A program made the position numbers and the translations under genes. 42,869 nt of DNA, from NCBI GenBank assembly GCA_017962605.1, contig JAGCUY010000052.1, positions 1-42,869 on the forward strand. The letters are read 5' to 3'. The notes beneath the pieces are model-generated. The model did not search any database. It had not been told where the DNA came from and was given only the letters and a program-made list of their open reading frames with translations. This DNA is from Kiritimatiellia bacterium (GTDB lineage Bacteria > Verrucomicrobiota > Kiritimatiellia > RFP12 > JAAYLN01). Positions 1 to 7,123 of this stretch are shown one piece after another. How positions within the stretch are numbered: the stretch's first letter is position 1; each line of letters opens with the position of its first letter.

Positions 1-148
1 GCATTCTGCTCCTAGCCTTTCGCAAATGCGGTGTAGCCTAGTCTTGCGGGCAACTCCATATCGCGTAAAGGGCGATTTGAACCTTCGCCCCACTTCCGCA
101 CGAAGGGCAGCGGAGACGGCGAAGCGAGCGGAGTGACGGCGGAGGCGA

Positions 149-275
149 CGGGGCGGCGGATGGCGGATGCAGGCCGTGGCGAGGTGCGAGCCCGCAAGGG
201 CGTGCCCGGCGGCAGGACGGAACGGACTGGCGCGGGACGCAGATCGTCCGGAATGCGCCGCCAGCCACCGCCCCT
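149..275. repeat. Second imperfect GC-rich palindrome
   Basis: The left arm near 149-170 (GGGGCGGCGGATGGCGGATGC) and the right arm near 252-275 (GCGCCGCCAGCCACCGCCCC) are reverse complements with a few mismatches and a gap. Flanking G/A-rich copies (GACGGCGAAGCGAGCGG near 116 and GAGCGGCGCGAAGGAGACGG near 286) are similar to one another. It lies beside the 338-501 palindrome in the same non-coding stretch. Confidence 0.4.
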
Positions 276-337
276 AGCCGACACCGAGCGGCGCGAAGGA
301 GACGGCGCAGCGTCGGATTGGTAAAGGTGTCCCCGCA

Positions 338-501
338 GGCTTTCCCCGCGAAAAAACCGCTTGGCCGAGATCGAGGGAAGGCGCGGGCGCCAACCCAGCG
401 AAGCGGCCAGACTGGCGTCTGCCGCAAGCGTCCGCCGCAGGCGGATTGGCCCCGCGCATTGCCCGATGTCGGCCAAGAGAGAAGGGTTTTCGGGGAAAGC
501 C
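338..501. repeat. Long imperfect palindrome (about 164 nt)
   Basis: The outer arms are exact: GGCTTTCCCCG at 338-348 and CGGGGAAAGCC at 491-501. Inside them the pairing continues with mismatches: CTTGGCCGAGATCG near 360-374 against CGATGTCGGCCAAG near 463-477, and GCGGGCGCCAA near 381-392 against TTGGCCCCGC near 449-458. Transcribed, this would fold into one long interrupted hairpin. It could be a palindromic mobile repeat, a structured RNA or a remnant; nothing in the sequence decides which. Confidence 0.55.
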
Positions 502-616
502 GGCGACAGAGACAGACAAACACACACAGAAACGACAACCAACACCGACACATAGACAAGCAGACTGACTCACATTGCACTAGCACCTAGCCGCGCCACA
601 ATGGGCGAAATTCAGA

Positions 617-622
617 TATAAT
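617..622 (+). promoter_or_regulatory. Probable -10 of miaB, leaderless start
   Basis: A perfect TATAAT lies 7 nt before the ATG at 630. The same 7-nt spacing occurs at five other genes in this window, so transcription probably starts at or one base before this ATG. I see no good -35: the hexamer 17 nt upstream is CGCCAC. A TTGCAC at 575-580 is too far away to pair with it. Confidence 0.55.
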
Positions 623-629
623 GGGAGAG

Positions 630-1976
630 ATGAAATTTTACATCCATACTTACGGATGCCAGATGAACGTGCGCGATTCGGAAGCCGTCGCGGCCGAACT
701 CGCGGCAGCGGGGCATGTCCAGGCAGATGACGAGGAATCGGCGGACTTGGTGGTCGTGAACACCTGCTCCGTGCGCGAGAAGGCCGAAGACAAGGCCGTC
801 GGCAAGCTGGGGCTGCTGTGCAAGTCGAAGCGCGAGCGTCCAGGGCGCATCGTCGGCGTGATGGGCTGCATGGCGCAGCGCATGGCGGAGGAACTTTTCA
901 ACCGCGTGAAGGGGCTAGACTTCGCCGTCGGCTCGCGTGCGGCGCTGAAGATCCCCGAAATCGTGGCCCGCATCGAGGCCGGCTCCACGCGCATCTGGTT
1001 CCCCGGCGAACTCGACGGCATCGACGTTCCCAACGGCCACACGGCGCCAGGCATTTCCGCCTTCGTGACAATCCTCCTCGGCTGCAACAGGCACTGCTCC
1101 TACTGCATCGTCCCCGATGTGCGCGGACCCGAATACAGCCGCCCAGCGCGGGAGGTCGTCGAGGAAGTCCGCAACTTGGTCAAGGGTGGAGTCCGCGAGG
1201 TGACGCTGCTCGGGCAGAGCGTCCTGCGCTACGGGCGGCAGGGCAAGCCCGTCTGGGATGAGGAACCCGCGCCTGGAGCGAAATTCACCGAACCATTCCC
1301 GCGCCTGCTTGAGGCTCTGTCGCAGATCGAGGGGCTGCGGCGCATCCGCTTCACTTCAGGGCACCCGTCTGGCTGCACAGAAGAGCTGGCGCGCGCCTTC
1401 CGCGACCTGGCGCCGGTATGCCCGCACCTGCACCTGCCGGTGCAGTCCGGCTCCGACCGCATCCTGCGCGAAATGCGGCGCGGCTACACCTCCGGCGAAT
1501 ACCTTGAGGCGATTGGCCGGCTGCGCGAGGCCGTGCCCGACATCGCAATCACGACCGACATCATCGTGGGCTATCCCGGCGAGACGGAAGAGGACTTTGA
1601 GGCAACGCGCGCGTTAATGCGCGCGGCGCGGTATGACAACTCTTTCATCTTCAAGTATTCGCCAAGGCCGGGGACGCCGGCCGCCCTGTTGCCCGACGAC
1701 GTCTCGCCGGAGGAGAAGGACAGGCGCAACAAGGTCTTGCTCGCTGACCAGGACGACCTGGGCGTAGGCAACAATAGCGAATGGGTTGGGCGCGAGGTCG
1801 AGGTGCTGGCGGAAGGCCCGTCGCTCAGGAACAAGGCGCGTTGGTCCGGTCGCACGGGCCAGAACAAGATTGCGGTATTCGAGCCGCCGCAGGGGATAGC
1901 GGTCGGCGACCTCGTCAGGCTGCGCGTCACGCGCGCCAACCCGCAGACCATCTTCGGCGACGCCATGGGCCAGTAG
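630..1976 (+). CDS. miaB: tRNA methylthiotransferase MiaB
   Basis: Radical-SAM enzyme that adds a methylthio group to N6-isopentenyl-adenosine at tRNA position 37. The 448-residue protein has the full family layout. The N-terminal UPF0004 domain carries the three cysteines of the auxiliary cluster (C10 in TYGCQMN, C46 in NTCSVRE, C80 in GCMAQR). The radical-SAM CxxxCxxC is C152/C156/C159, and a TRAM-like beta domain closes the C-terminus. An upstream in-frame ATG at 621 overlaps the TATAAT box; I prefer 630 because MKFYIHTYGCQMN is the usual family start and lies 7 nt after the -10. uvrC follows after 4 nt, so the two are probably cotranscribed. Confidence 0.95.
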   Translation: MKFYIHTYGCQMNVRDSEAVAAELAAAGHVQADDEESADLVVVNTCSVREKAEDKAVGKLGLLCKSKRERPGRIVGVMGCMAQRMAEELFNRVKGLDFAVGSRAALKIPEIVARIEAGSTRIWFPGELDGIDVPNGHTAPGISAFVTILLGCNRHCSYCIVPDVRGPEYSRPAREVVEEVRNLVKGGVREVTLLGQSVLRYGRQGKPVWDEEPAPGAKFTEPFPRLLEALSQIEGLRRIRFTSGHPSGCTEELARAFRDLAPVCPHLHLPVQSGSDRILREMRRGYTSGEYLEAIGRLREAVPDIAITTDIIVGYPGETEEDFEATRALMRAARYDNSFIFKYSPRPGTPAALLPDDVSPEEKDRRNKVLLADQDDLGVGNNSEWVGREVEVLAEGPSLRNKARWSGRTGQNKIAVFEPPQGIAVGDLVRLRVTRANPQTIFGDAMGQ

Positions 1977-1980
1977 CAAG

Positions 1981-3465
1981 ATGTCACCCGCCATTCTGGA
2001 AAAACTGCGCGAACTGCCCCGCCGTCCCGGCTGCTACGTGATGCGCAACCGGAAGGGCGAGATTATCTACGTCGGCAAGGCCAAGATACTCGCCAACCGC
2101 GTCCGTTCGTATTTCCGCCACTCCACGCAGCTGCGCGGCCACCCCAAGGTGCGGCAGCTAGTCCGCGAGGCGGAGAGCATCGAGTGGACTGTGGTGCGCA
2201 ACGAGGAAGAGGCGCTGCTGCTCGAAAACCGCCTCATCAACGAGCACCAGCCCAAGTTCAACATCCTCCTGCGCGACGACAAGCGCTATCTGGGCATACG
2301 TGGAACGGCGGCGGAGCGGCTTCCGCGCCTGACGCACTTCCGCCTCCGGCGCGACGACGGATCGCACTATTTCGGGCCGTTCCCAACCAATGGCAGCGAC
2401 GTCTATCCCGTGGTCGATTGGCTCAGCCGCCGCTTCGGGCTCAGGCGCTGCAAGGTTACGAACCCCGACGCCGAGACCTACAAGCACTGCAACTACGACC
2501 TCATCAGCACATGCACCGCGCCATGCGTCGGGCGAATCTCCGACGCCGACTACCGCGCCCGCTTCGAGGAGGCGTGCGACTGCCTTCGCGGGAAGCGCAT
2601 CGACGTCATCGAGGAGCTGAAGGCGAAGATGCTGGAAGCCTCGCAGGCGCAGGAATACGAACGGGCAGGGCGCCTGAAGGAAGTCTGGCTTGCATTGAAG
2701 GAGATGGCGCGCCTGCGCCAGATAGGCCACCTCTCGACCGAGGACGAGAAGCGCAAAAACGCCCTAGACGGACTGGAGGCCCTGGCGGCCGCGCTAAAAT
2801 TGAAGGCGCCGCCGCATGTGATTGAGTGTTTCGACATCTCCAACACCTTGGGCAAGTTCTCAGTGGCAAGCATGGTGACGGCCGTGGATGGCATACCCGA
2901 CCATCGGCGCTACCGCATCTTCAACATGGAGGGATTCGATGGCCAGGCGAACGACCCCGCCTCGATAGCCCAGGCGGTGACAAGACGCTACGGGCGGCTG
3001 CGCGACGAAGGCGGGGAGTTCCCCGATCTCGTAATCCTCGACGGCGGCATTACGCAGCTCCGCGCCGCGAGAGGCGCCCTGGCGGCGCTGGGAATCGCCG
3101 ATCTCCCGACGGTGGGCCTGGCGGAGCGTCTTGAGGAACTCGTCCTGGACAATGGCGAACCGCCGATCTTGCTTGAGCGCGACTCGCAGGCGCTGAATGT
3201 GGTGCGGGCATTGCGCGATGAGGCGCACCGCTTTGCCATCACGCGCCATCGGCGGCTAAGGAACAAGACTGTGCGCGAGTCGATACTCGATGAAATCACC
3301 GGCATCGGCCACGCGAAGAAGATGCTTCTGCTGCGCACCTTCGGCTCCGTGCGGGAGCTGTCGCGCCAGAGCGAGGAGACGATAGCCTCCGTTCCCGGCA
3401 TAGGCCCCGCGCTGGCGAAGGAAATCCTCCGCGCCCTTGCGAACATCAACTCTGGCCATGCTTGA
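1981..3465 (+). CDS. uvrC: Excinuclease ABC subunit C (UvrC), compact form
   Basis: Nuclease subunit of nucleotide excision repair that cuts on both sides of a UvrB-marked lesion. The 494 residues contain an N-terminal GIY-YIG nuclease (GCYVM at 18-22, IYVG at 29-32), a UVR helix pair near 200-235 that would bind UvrB, the RNase-H-like C-terminal nuclease (CFDISN, VILDGG, DEAHRFAITRHRR) and a final helix-hairpin-helix pair (GIGHAKK, PGIGPAL). It is about 100 residues shorter than the usual 600, but no key motif is missing. It starts 4 nt after miaB, with only a weak ribosome site, which suggests coupling. Its last 20 bp overlap the convergent regulator gene. Confidence 0.94.
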   Translation: MSPAILEKLRELPRRPGCYVMRNRKGEIIYVGKAKILANRVRSYFRHSTQLRGHPKVRQLVREAESIEWTVVRNEEEALLLENRLINEHQPKFNILLRDDKRYLGIRGTAAERLPRLTHFRLRRDDGSHYFGPFPTNGSDVYPVVDWLSRRFGLRRCKVTNPDAETYKHCNYDLISTCTAPCVGRISDADYRARFEEACDCLRGKRIDVIEELKAKMLEASQAQEYERAGRLKEVWLALKEMARLRQIGHLSTEDEKRKNALDGLEALAAALKLKAPPHVIECFDISNTLGKFSVASMVTAVDGIPDHRRYRIFNMEGFDGQANDPASIAQAVTRRYGRLRDEGGEFPDLVILDGGITQLRAARGALAALGIADLPTVGLAERLEELVLDNGEPPILLERDSQALNVVRALRDEAHRFAITRHRRLRNKTVRESILDEITGIGHAKKMLLLRTFGSVRELSRQSEETIASVPGIGPALAKEILRALANINSGHA

Positions 3466-4567
3466 AAACCTGGCGCGGCGGCGCCTTCGCCATTGTCGAG
3501 TCACGGATCACCAGCGGCGCCAGGAGATAGGTTTCGCGCGGGCTGTTCTGCGGATAGCGGATGCGGGCTAGAAGGGTCTTGAAGGCCATCTCCGCGATTT
3601 GCTGGACAGGCTGGCGGATGGTCGTAATCTGTGGCGACGAGAGCCGTGCGCATTCAAGGTCGTCGAAGCCGACGATGCCAATGTCCTCTGGTACCTTAAA
3701 CCCCAGCGACTTCAGCGAGGCAAGCAGGGCCACGGCCGATTCGTCGTTGCCGCAGACGATGGCGTCGGGTCGCTGCGGCGAGCTCATCGCGCGCAAAAGC
3801 GCGGAAGTGTTGTCGGGGCGGAAGCGCAGTGTGCGCACGACCTCATCGGCATTGCGCAAGGCCAATTCGCCTGCAAGGCCGAAGAGGCGGTTGTCCCAAT
3901 TGGCGTTGGGATCGAATCCGCGCCGTCCCATGAGGAATGCCACGCGGCGGTAGCCGTGCGCGAAGAGATGCCCTGCGATGCGGCGTCCCGCGTTGACGTT
4001 GTTTACTGCGACGAGGTCAAACTCGCTTCGTTCTGGCGGCTGGACGATGTCCTGGTCAAGCAGTACCAGCGGCACTCCGGCTTCCTGGAGGAGACTGGCG
4101 ATTTCCCGATTCCCATTTTCGTCCTTGCTCGCCACGAAGGGGCGGAAGATGACGCCTTCCGCCTTGTCGGCTACGAGCGAACGAACGTGCGGCAGGATGT
4201 CGTCGATGGCGTCGGCGGTGTTCGTCTTGTCAGTTGACACCAAGCGGACGTTGAATTTAAGGCGTCGCGCGAGGTGCTCGATCCTGTCCTTCACGTCGGC
4301 GAAGAAACTGAAGCGCACGTAGTCGGGGATGATGAGGCCGATGAGCCCGGTCCTGCGCTCGGCGAGCCGGGTGAGGAAAGATCCGGCACCGTTGCGCTTC
4401 TCAATCAGCCCTTCGCGCTGGAGGGTCGCGAGGGCTTCGCGCACCGTCCCGCGCGCCACGTCGAAACGACGGCAGAGCTGCGCCTCGCTGGGAAGCTTGC
4501 CCGTTTTGGTGAACTTCCCGCTGCGGATGTCGCCCTCCAGCGCTTTGCGAATGTCCTTGCCAGTCAT
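3446..4567 (-). CDS. GntR-type winged helix / LacI-type sensor hybrid regulator
   Basis: Transcription regulator of 373 residues. Residues 1-66 form a GntR-family winged helix (KLPSEAQLCRRFDVARGTVREAL) and residues 74-350 a periplasmic-binding-protein-like sugar sensor as in LacI or AraR (TGLIGLIIPD near the start, DAIVCGNDESAV and GIVGFDDLECA later). This architecture is known from AraR-type regulators of sugar use. It lies head-to-head with the secreted beta-strand gene at 4659 and probably controls that gene, the glycan genes behind it, and itself. The -10 TAGACT ends 7 nt before the ATG, so the mRNA is probably leaderless. The ligand cannot be read from sequence. Confidence 0.88.
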   Translation of the reverse strand: MTGKDIRKALEGDIRSGKFTKTGKLPSEAQLCRRFDVARGTVREALATLQREGLIEKRNGAGSFLTRLAERRTGLIGLIIPDYVRFSFFADVKDRIEHLARRLKFNVRLVSTDKTNTADAIDDILPHVRSLVADKAEGVIFRPFVASKDENGNREIASLLQEAGVPLVLLDQDIVQPPERSEFDLVAVNNVNAGRRIAGHLFAHGYRRVAFLMGRRGFDPNANWDNRLFGLAGELALRNADEVVRTLRFRPDNTSALLRAMSSPQRPDAIVCGNDESAVALLASLKSLGFKVPEDIGIVGFDDLECARLSSPQITTIRQPVQQIAEMAFKTLLARIRYPQNSPRETYLLAPLVIRDSTMAKAPPRQVFKHGQS

Positions 4568-4574
4568 GTTGACA

Positions 4575-4603
4575 AGTCTAGCACATTTAAAAAAACCTGT
4601 CTA
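4575..4603 (-). promoter_or_regulatory. Promoter of the GntR-type regulator
   Basis: On the minus strand: -35 TAGACA (4603-4598), 17-nt spacer, -10 TAGACT (4580-4575) preceded by TGC (extended -10), then 7 nt to the ATG at 4567. The -35 lies inside the 4595-4610 palindrome, so bound repressor would block it. Confidence 0.6.
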
Positions 4604-4610
4604 GACAGGT
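4595..4610. promoter_or_regulatory. Palindromic operator shared by divergent promoters
   Basis: ACCTGTCTAGACAGGT is a perfect 16-bp palindrome. It covers the -35 of the regulator gene and lies directly upstream of the -35 region of the beta-strand gene. Its core resembles the T-G-T-n-TA-n-A-C-A type of GntR-family operators. A partial copy (GACAAGTCTAG, 4571-4581) overlaps the regulator's -10. The position suggests autorepression and joint control of both directions. Confidence 0.65.
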
Positions 4611-4611
4611 A

Positions 4612-4638
4612 TTGAGGCGTGGCGGAGTGTGGTAGAAT
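4612..4638 (+). promoter_or_regulatory. Promoter of the secreted beta-strand gene
   Basis: Extended -10 TGG-TAGAAT (hexamer 4633-4638) with a weak -35 TTGAGG at 4612-4617 and a short 15-nt spacer. The 22 bp at 4617-4638 match the 22 bp at 9494-9515, before the SGNH gene, at 18 positions. About 20 nt of leader follow, with an AAAGG ribosome site 8 nt before the ATG. Confidence 0.5.
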
Positions 4639-4658
4639 AAAAGCGAAAGGTTACAAAG

Positions 4659-7115
4659 ATGAATAAAACTCCCTTCAGCATCCTTACTGCGGCCGCCACG
4701 GTGGCGTTCGCCACCATCAATGCCAGCGCCGCCCAGTATTGGCGCGGCACAACCGGCAATTCAGTCTGGGATTTGACGACCGCCAACTGGGCTTCGTCAG
4801 CATCGGCTACTACGTATTCCACCTACCAAAATAACACTTCTTCTTCTCAACCGTACTTTGACGCCGGTGGTGCTACGGACATCGTGGTTGATGAAGACGG
4901 TGTGCTGGCCTACGTCATCAATGTAACTGGCGGGGACCACACTTGGACCGGCGGCCCCGTCACCGCGCAGGTCATGGACCCCAACGGCGGCAACCTCACA
5001 ATTTACAACACCGTGACGCTCAGCCCGGAATCCGACAATCAGTATCTAGGATTCCGTTCGAGAGCTGGTGTTTCGACGATTACCATTGGCGACGGCGGTG
5101 TGCTCCATGCGGAAATCAATCCCTACAGCGACTGCACGCTGAACACCAAACTCGTCGTCGCGACCGGCGGGTTGCTCAAGGCAAAGTTCCGGGCGGACAG
5201 CATCAAGAACAACAAGTTCACGCTCTATTTCGACGGCGGAGCACTCATCAACAAGGAATCCTCTGACAAGACGTTTACAAACAGCAAGTTTATCCTTGGC
5301 GCAGGTGGGCTTCATTTTCAAGACTATGATCCGCTGCCGTCCAGCAATCAGCAATTCATTCCCGGTCCGATTCTGACGGATACAAACCTTGTCACGGACG
5401 GTGGCATCTGGCTCGACGAACATACAAGCTACATGCTTCTTCCAAACAGCACCTCGTGCACCTACAACGGCGGCGTTCACATCAACTCGGCCAGCGGCTA
5501 CGTGGCCGCCCGCTACAACGGGAATCTTGGTGCCAATCCCGATTCGCCGACGAACAACATCTTCTTCCTCAAGAGCGGAGCCTGCTTTGTGGCCCACGGC
5601 GGCAACGGACGCCTCCTAATGAACCCTAATCGCAACCTTTTCATTGCAGACGGAGTCAAGGCCCGGCTTATGACGTGGTCGGGATACGATTTCTCCATGA
5701 TTGTCCAGGGAACAATCAACTGCGAAAATGTCACGAACGGCGTTGTCGAAACTACAAGCTGGACAACCGCCCGGAGCGACGAGGGAGTCGTGGCCCTCTG
5801 CCCGACGGACGGGCGCACGAACCGCATCGGACGCTTGCTGGTCAAGGCCCCCACCGTCATTGGAAGCGGCGCGACAATTTTGGAAAACAATGCGAAACTC
5901 TCCGTGGGGACAGGCGCGAACGACGAAAACTGGGGTGTCAACGACGGCGCAGTCCTGAACATCGATCAGAAGGCCAACGGACACCTCATGGTGACAGGCG
6001 GCGTCCTCAAGGTCACTGGCAGCCGCAACATCTGCAACAGCGGGAAATTTACGGTTTCAGGCGGAACGGCGGATTTCTCCGGGCATGAGTTCCTGCATGG
6101 CTACAAGTATCCGGCTGAGACCACGATCCGCGACGGCGGCACTTTGATCGTCTCGACAGTCCGCATGGCCGGTGACACTTCCGCTTATTACACCAATGCG
6201 GCGAACTCCGTCATCAATCTCGAAACCGGCGGCGTCCTGCGCGTGACAAACAAACTCTACCTTACTGATGCGAACAGGCACGGGACTGTCAACTTCAACG
6301 GCGGCATCCTTGACTGGCAACGGCCCATTTCCAGCTGGCAAGCTGCGCCGTTCCCAAGTCCGAGCGAAAACGAGACCTACAAGGCCGCGACGATCAGCAA
6401 TCTCCGCTTCAACGTGCTGGAAGGCGGCATGATTATCTCCAACAGCTACCAGATTTACCTTTCACTCCCGGTCCGCTCCGGCGCGGAGCATGACGGCGGC
6501 GTCACCAAGTGGGGGCCGGAACTGTTCTCGCTTCAAAGCCCGAACAACACGTTCAATGGTCCGCTCGTCGCGATGCAGGGTAGGATTTCGCTCGGCAAAA
6601 ACAACGGTTGCCTTCCAACCATTACGGCCCGCGCTGCCGCCGGAGCGGACATCTACATGAATACCTACCAGCAGACCTTCGCCCGCATCGAGGGGAGCGG
6701 CTCGTTTGCCGGTGTAAATCCCTCGCAGACATCTCCACTCCTTACGGTCACGTCCGCCATAGCCCCTGGCATGGGCGCGGATTCGCCCGGAACCCTGACG
6801 CTTGACGGTGGCATCAATATCGGGACAAACGAAAACGAAAAGGTCGCACTGGAGATTGACGTCGCACTCGACGGCCGCAGCGACTGCCTCAGCTACCCTG
6901 CCGACCTTGACCTCTCAAAGCTGGAGCTCGTCATAAACGATGGGACAAAGCTGAACAGCAACCACACCTACACCATTGCCACGGTCGCGGGGGGAAAGTC
7001 GGTGCAGAGGCAGTTTGCTTCCGTGTCGGGCCTTCCCGAACTCTGGCGCGTCATATACAACGCGGACACCGTCGAACTGCGCTACACGAACCCCTTCACG
7101 CTGGTCGTGCGGTAG
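4659..7115 (+). CDS. Secreted beta-strand-repeat surface protein
   Basis: Extracellular protein of 818 residues. A signal peptide (residues 1 to about 24, ending NASA-AQYW) precedes a long, Gly/Asn/Thr-rich body of short beta strands (GGxLxVTG, GGVLRVTN, FNGGILDW), typical of autotransporter-associated beta-strand-repeat or beta-helix proteins of Verrucomicrobia and Planctomycetes. No membrane beta-barrel is visible. The protein ends VELRYTNPFTLVVR, similar to the end of the LamG protein at 36789 (KPFFMVLR), which may be a sorting signal. It is the first gene of the glycan cluster and starts downstream of the shared operator; DUF4838 follows after 8 nt. Glycan binding or adhesion is likely but not proven. 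Confidence 0.75.
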   Translation: MNKTPFSILTAAATVAFATINASAAQYWRGTTGNSVWDLTTANWASSASATTYSTYQNNTSSSQPYFDAGGATDIVVDEDGVLAYVINVTGGDHTWTGGPVTAQVMDPNGGNLTIYNTVTLSPESDNQYLGFRSRAGVSTITIGDGGVLHAEINPYSDCTLNTKLVVATGGLLKAKFRADSIKNNKFTLYFDGGALINKESSDKTFTNSKFILGAGGLHFQDYDPLPSSNQQFIPGPILTDTNLVTDGGIWLDEHTSYMLLPNSTSCTYNGGVHINSASGYVAARYNGNLGANPDSPTNNIFFLKSGACFVAHGGNGRLLMNPNRNLFIADGVKARLMTWSGYDFSMIVQGTINCENVTNGVVETTSWTTARSDEGVVALCPTDGRTNRIGRLLVKAPTVIGSGATILENNAKLSVGTGANDENWGVNDGAVLNIDQKANGHLMVTGGVLKVTGSRNICNSGKFTVSGGTADFSGHEFLHGYKYPAETTIRDGGTLIVSTVRMAGDTSAYYTNAANSVINLETGGVLRVTNKLYLTDANRHGTVNFNGGILDWQRPISSWQAAPFPSPSENETYKAATISNLRFNVLEGGMIISNSYQIYLSLPVRSGAEHDGGVTKWGPELFSLQSPNNTFNGPLVAMQGRISLGKNNGCLPTITARAAAGADIYMNTYQQTFARIEGSGSFAGVNPSQTSPLLTVTSAIAPGMGADSPGTLTLDGGINIGTNENEKVALEIDVALDGRSDCLSYPADLDLSKLELVINDGTKLNSNHTYTIATVAGGKSVQRQFASVSGLPELWRVIYNADTVELRYTNPFTLVVR

Positions 7116-7123
7116 TCTGTCTT

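Larger units (their letters stand above)
1..616. other. Non-coding GC-rich region upstream of miaB
   Basis: No convincing gene. Open frames exist on both strands, but they overlap each other, lack Shine-Dalgarno sequences and resemble no family I know. The stretch holds two long imperfect palindromes (about 149-275 and 338-501, listed separately) and an A/C-rich purine-pyrimidine tract at 503-575 dominated by CAGA, GACA and ACAC units. A 6-codon mini-frame (601-621, ATG to TAA) ends on the miaB promoter and is probably chance. Confidence 0.6.

Noticed and set aside
1..60. Resemblance of the window start to the 48-bp repeat (shared CCTAG and CTTGCGG pieces)
   Set aside because: Only short pieces match and their spacing differs; too weak to call the same family.
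12..590. Several overlapping open frames before miaB as genes
   Set aside because: They lie over palindromic DNA on both strands, have no ribosome sites and look like random GC-rich frames.
601..621. Six-codon mini-frame before miaB as a leader peptide
   Set aside because: If transcription starts at 629-630, as the TATAAT box implies, this frame is not transcribed.
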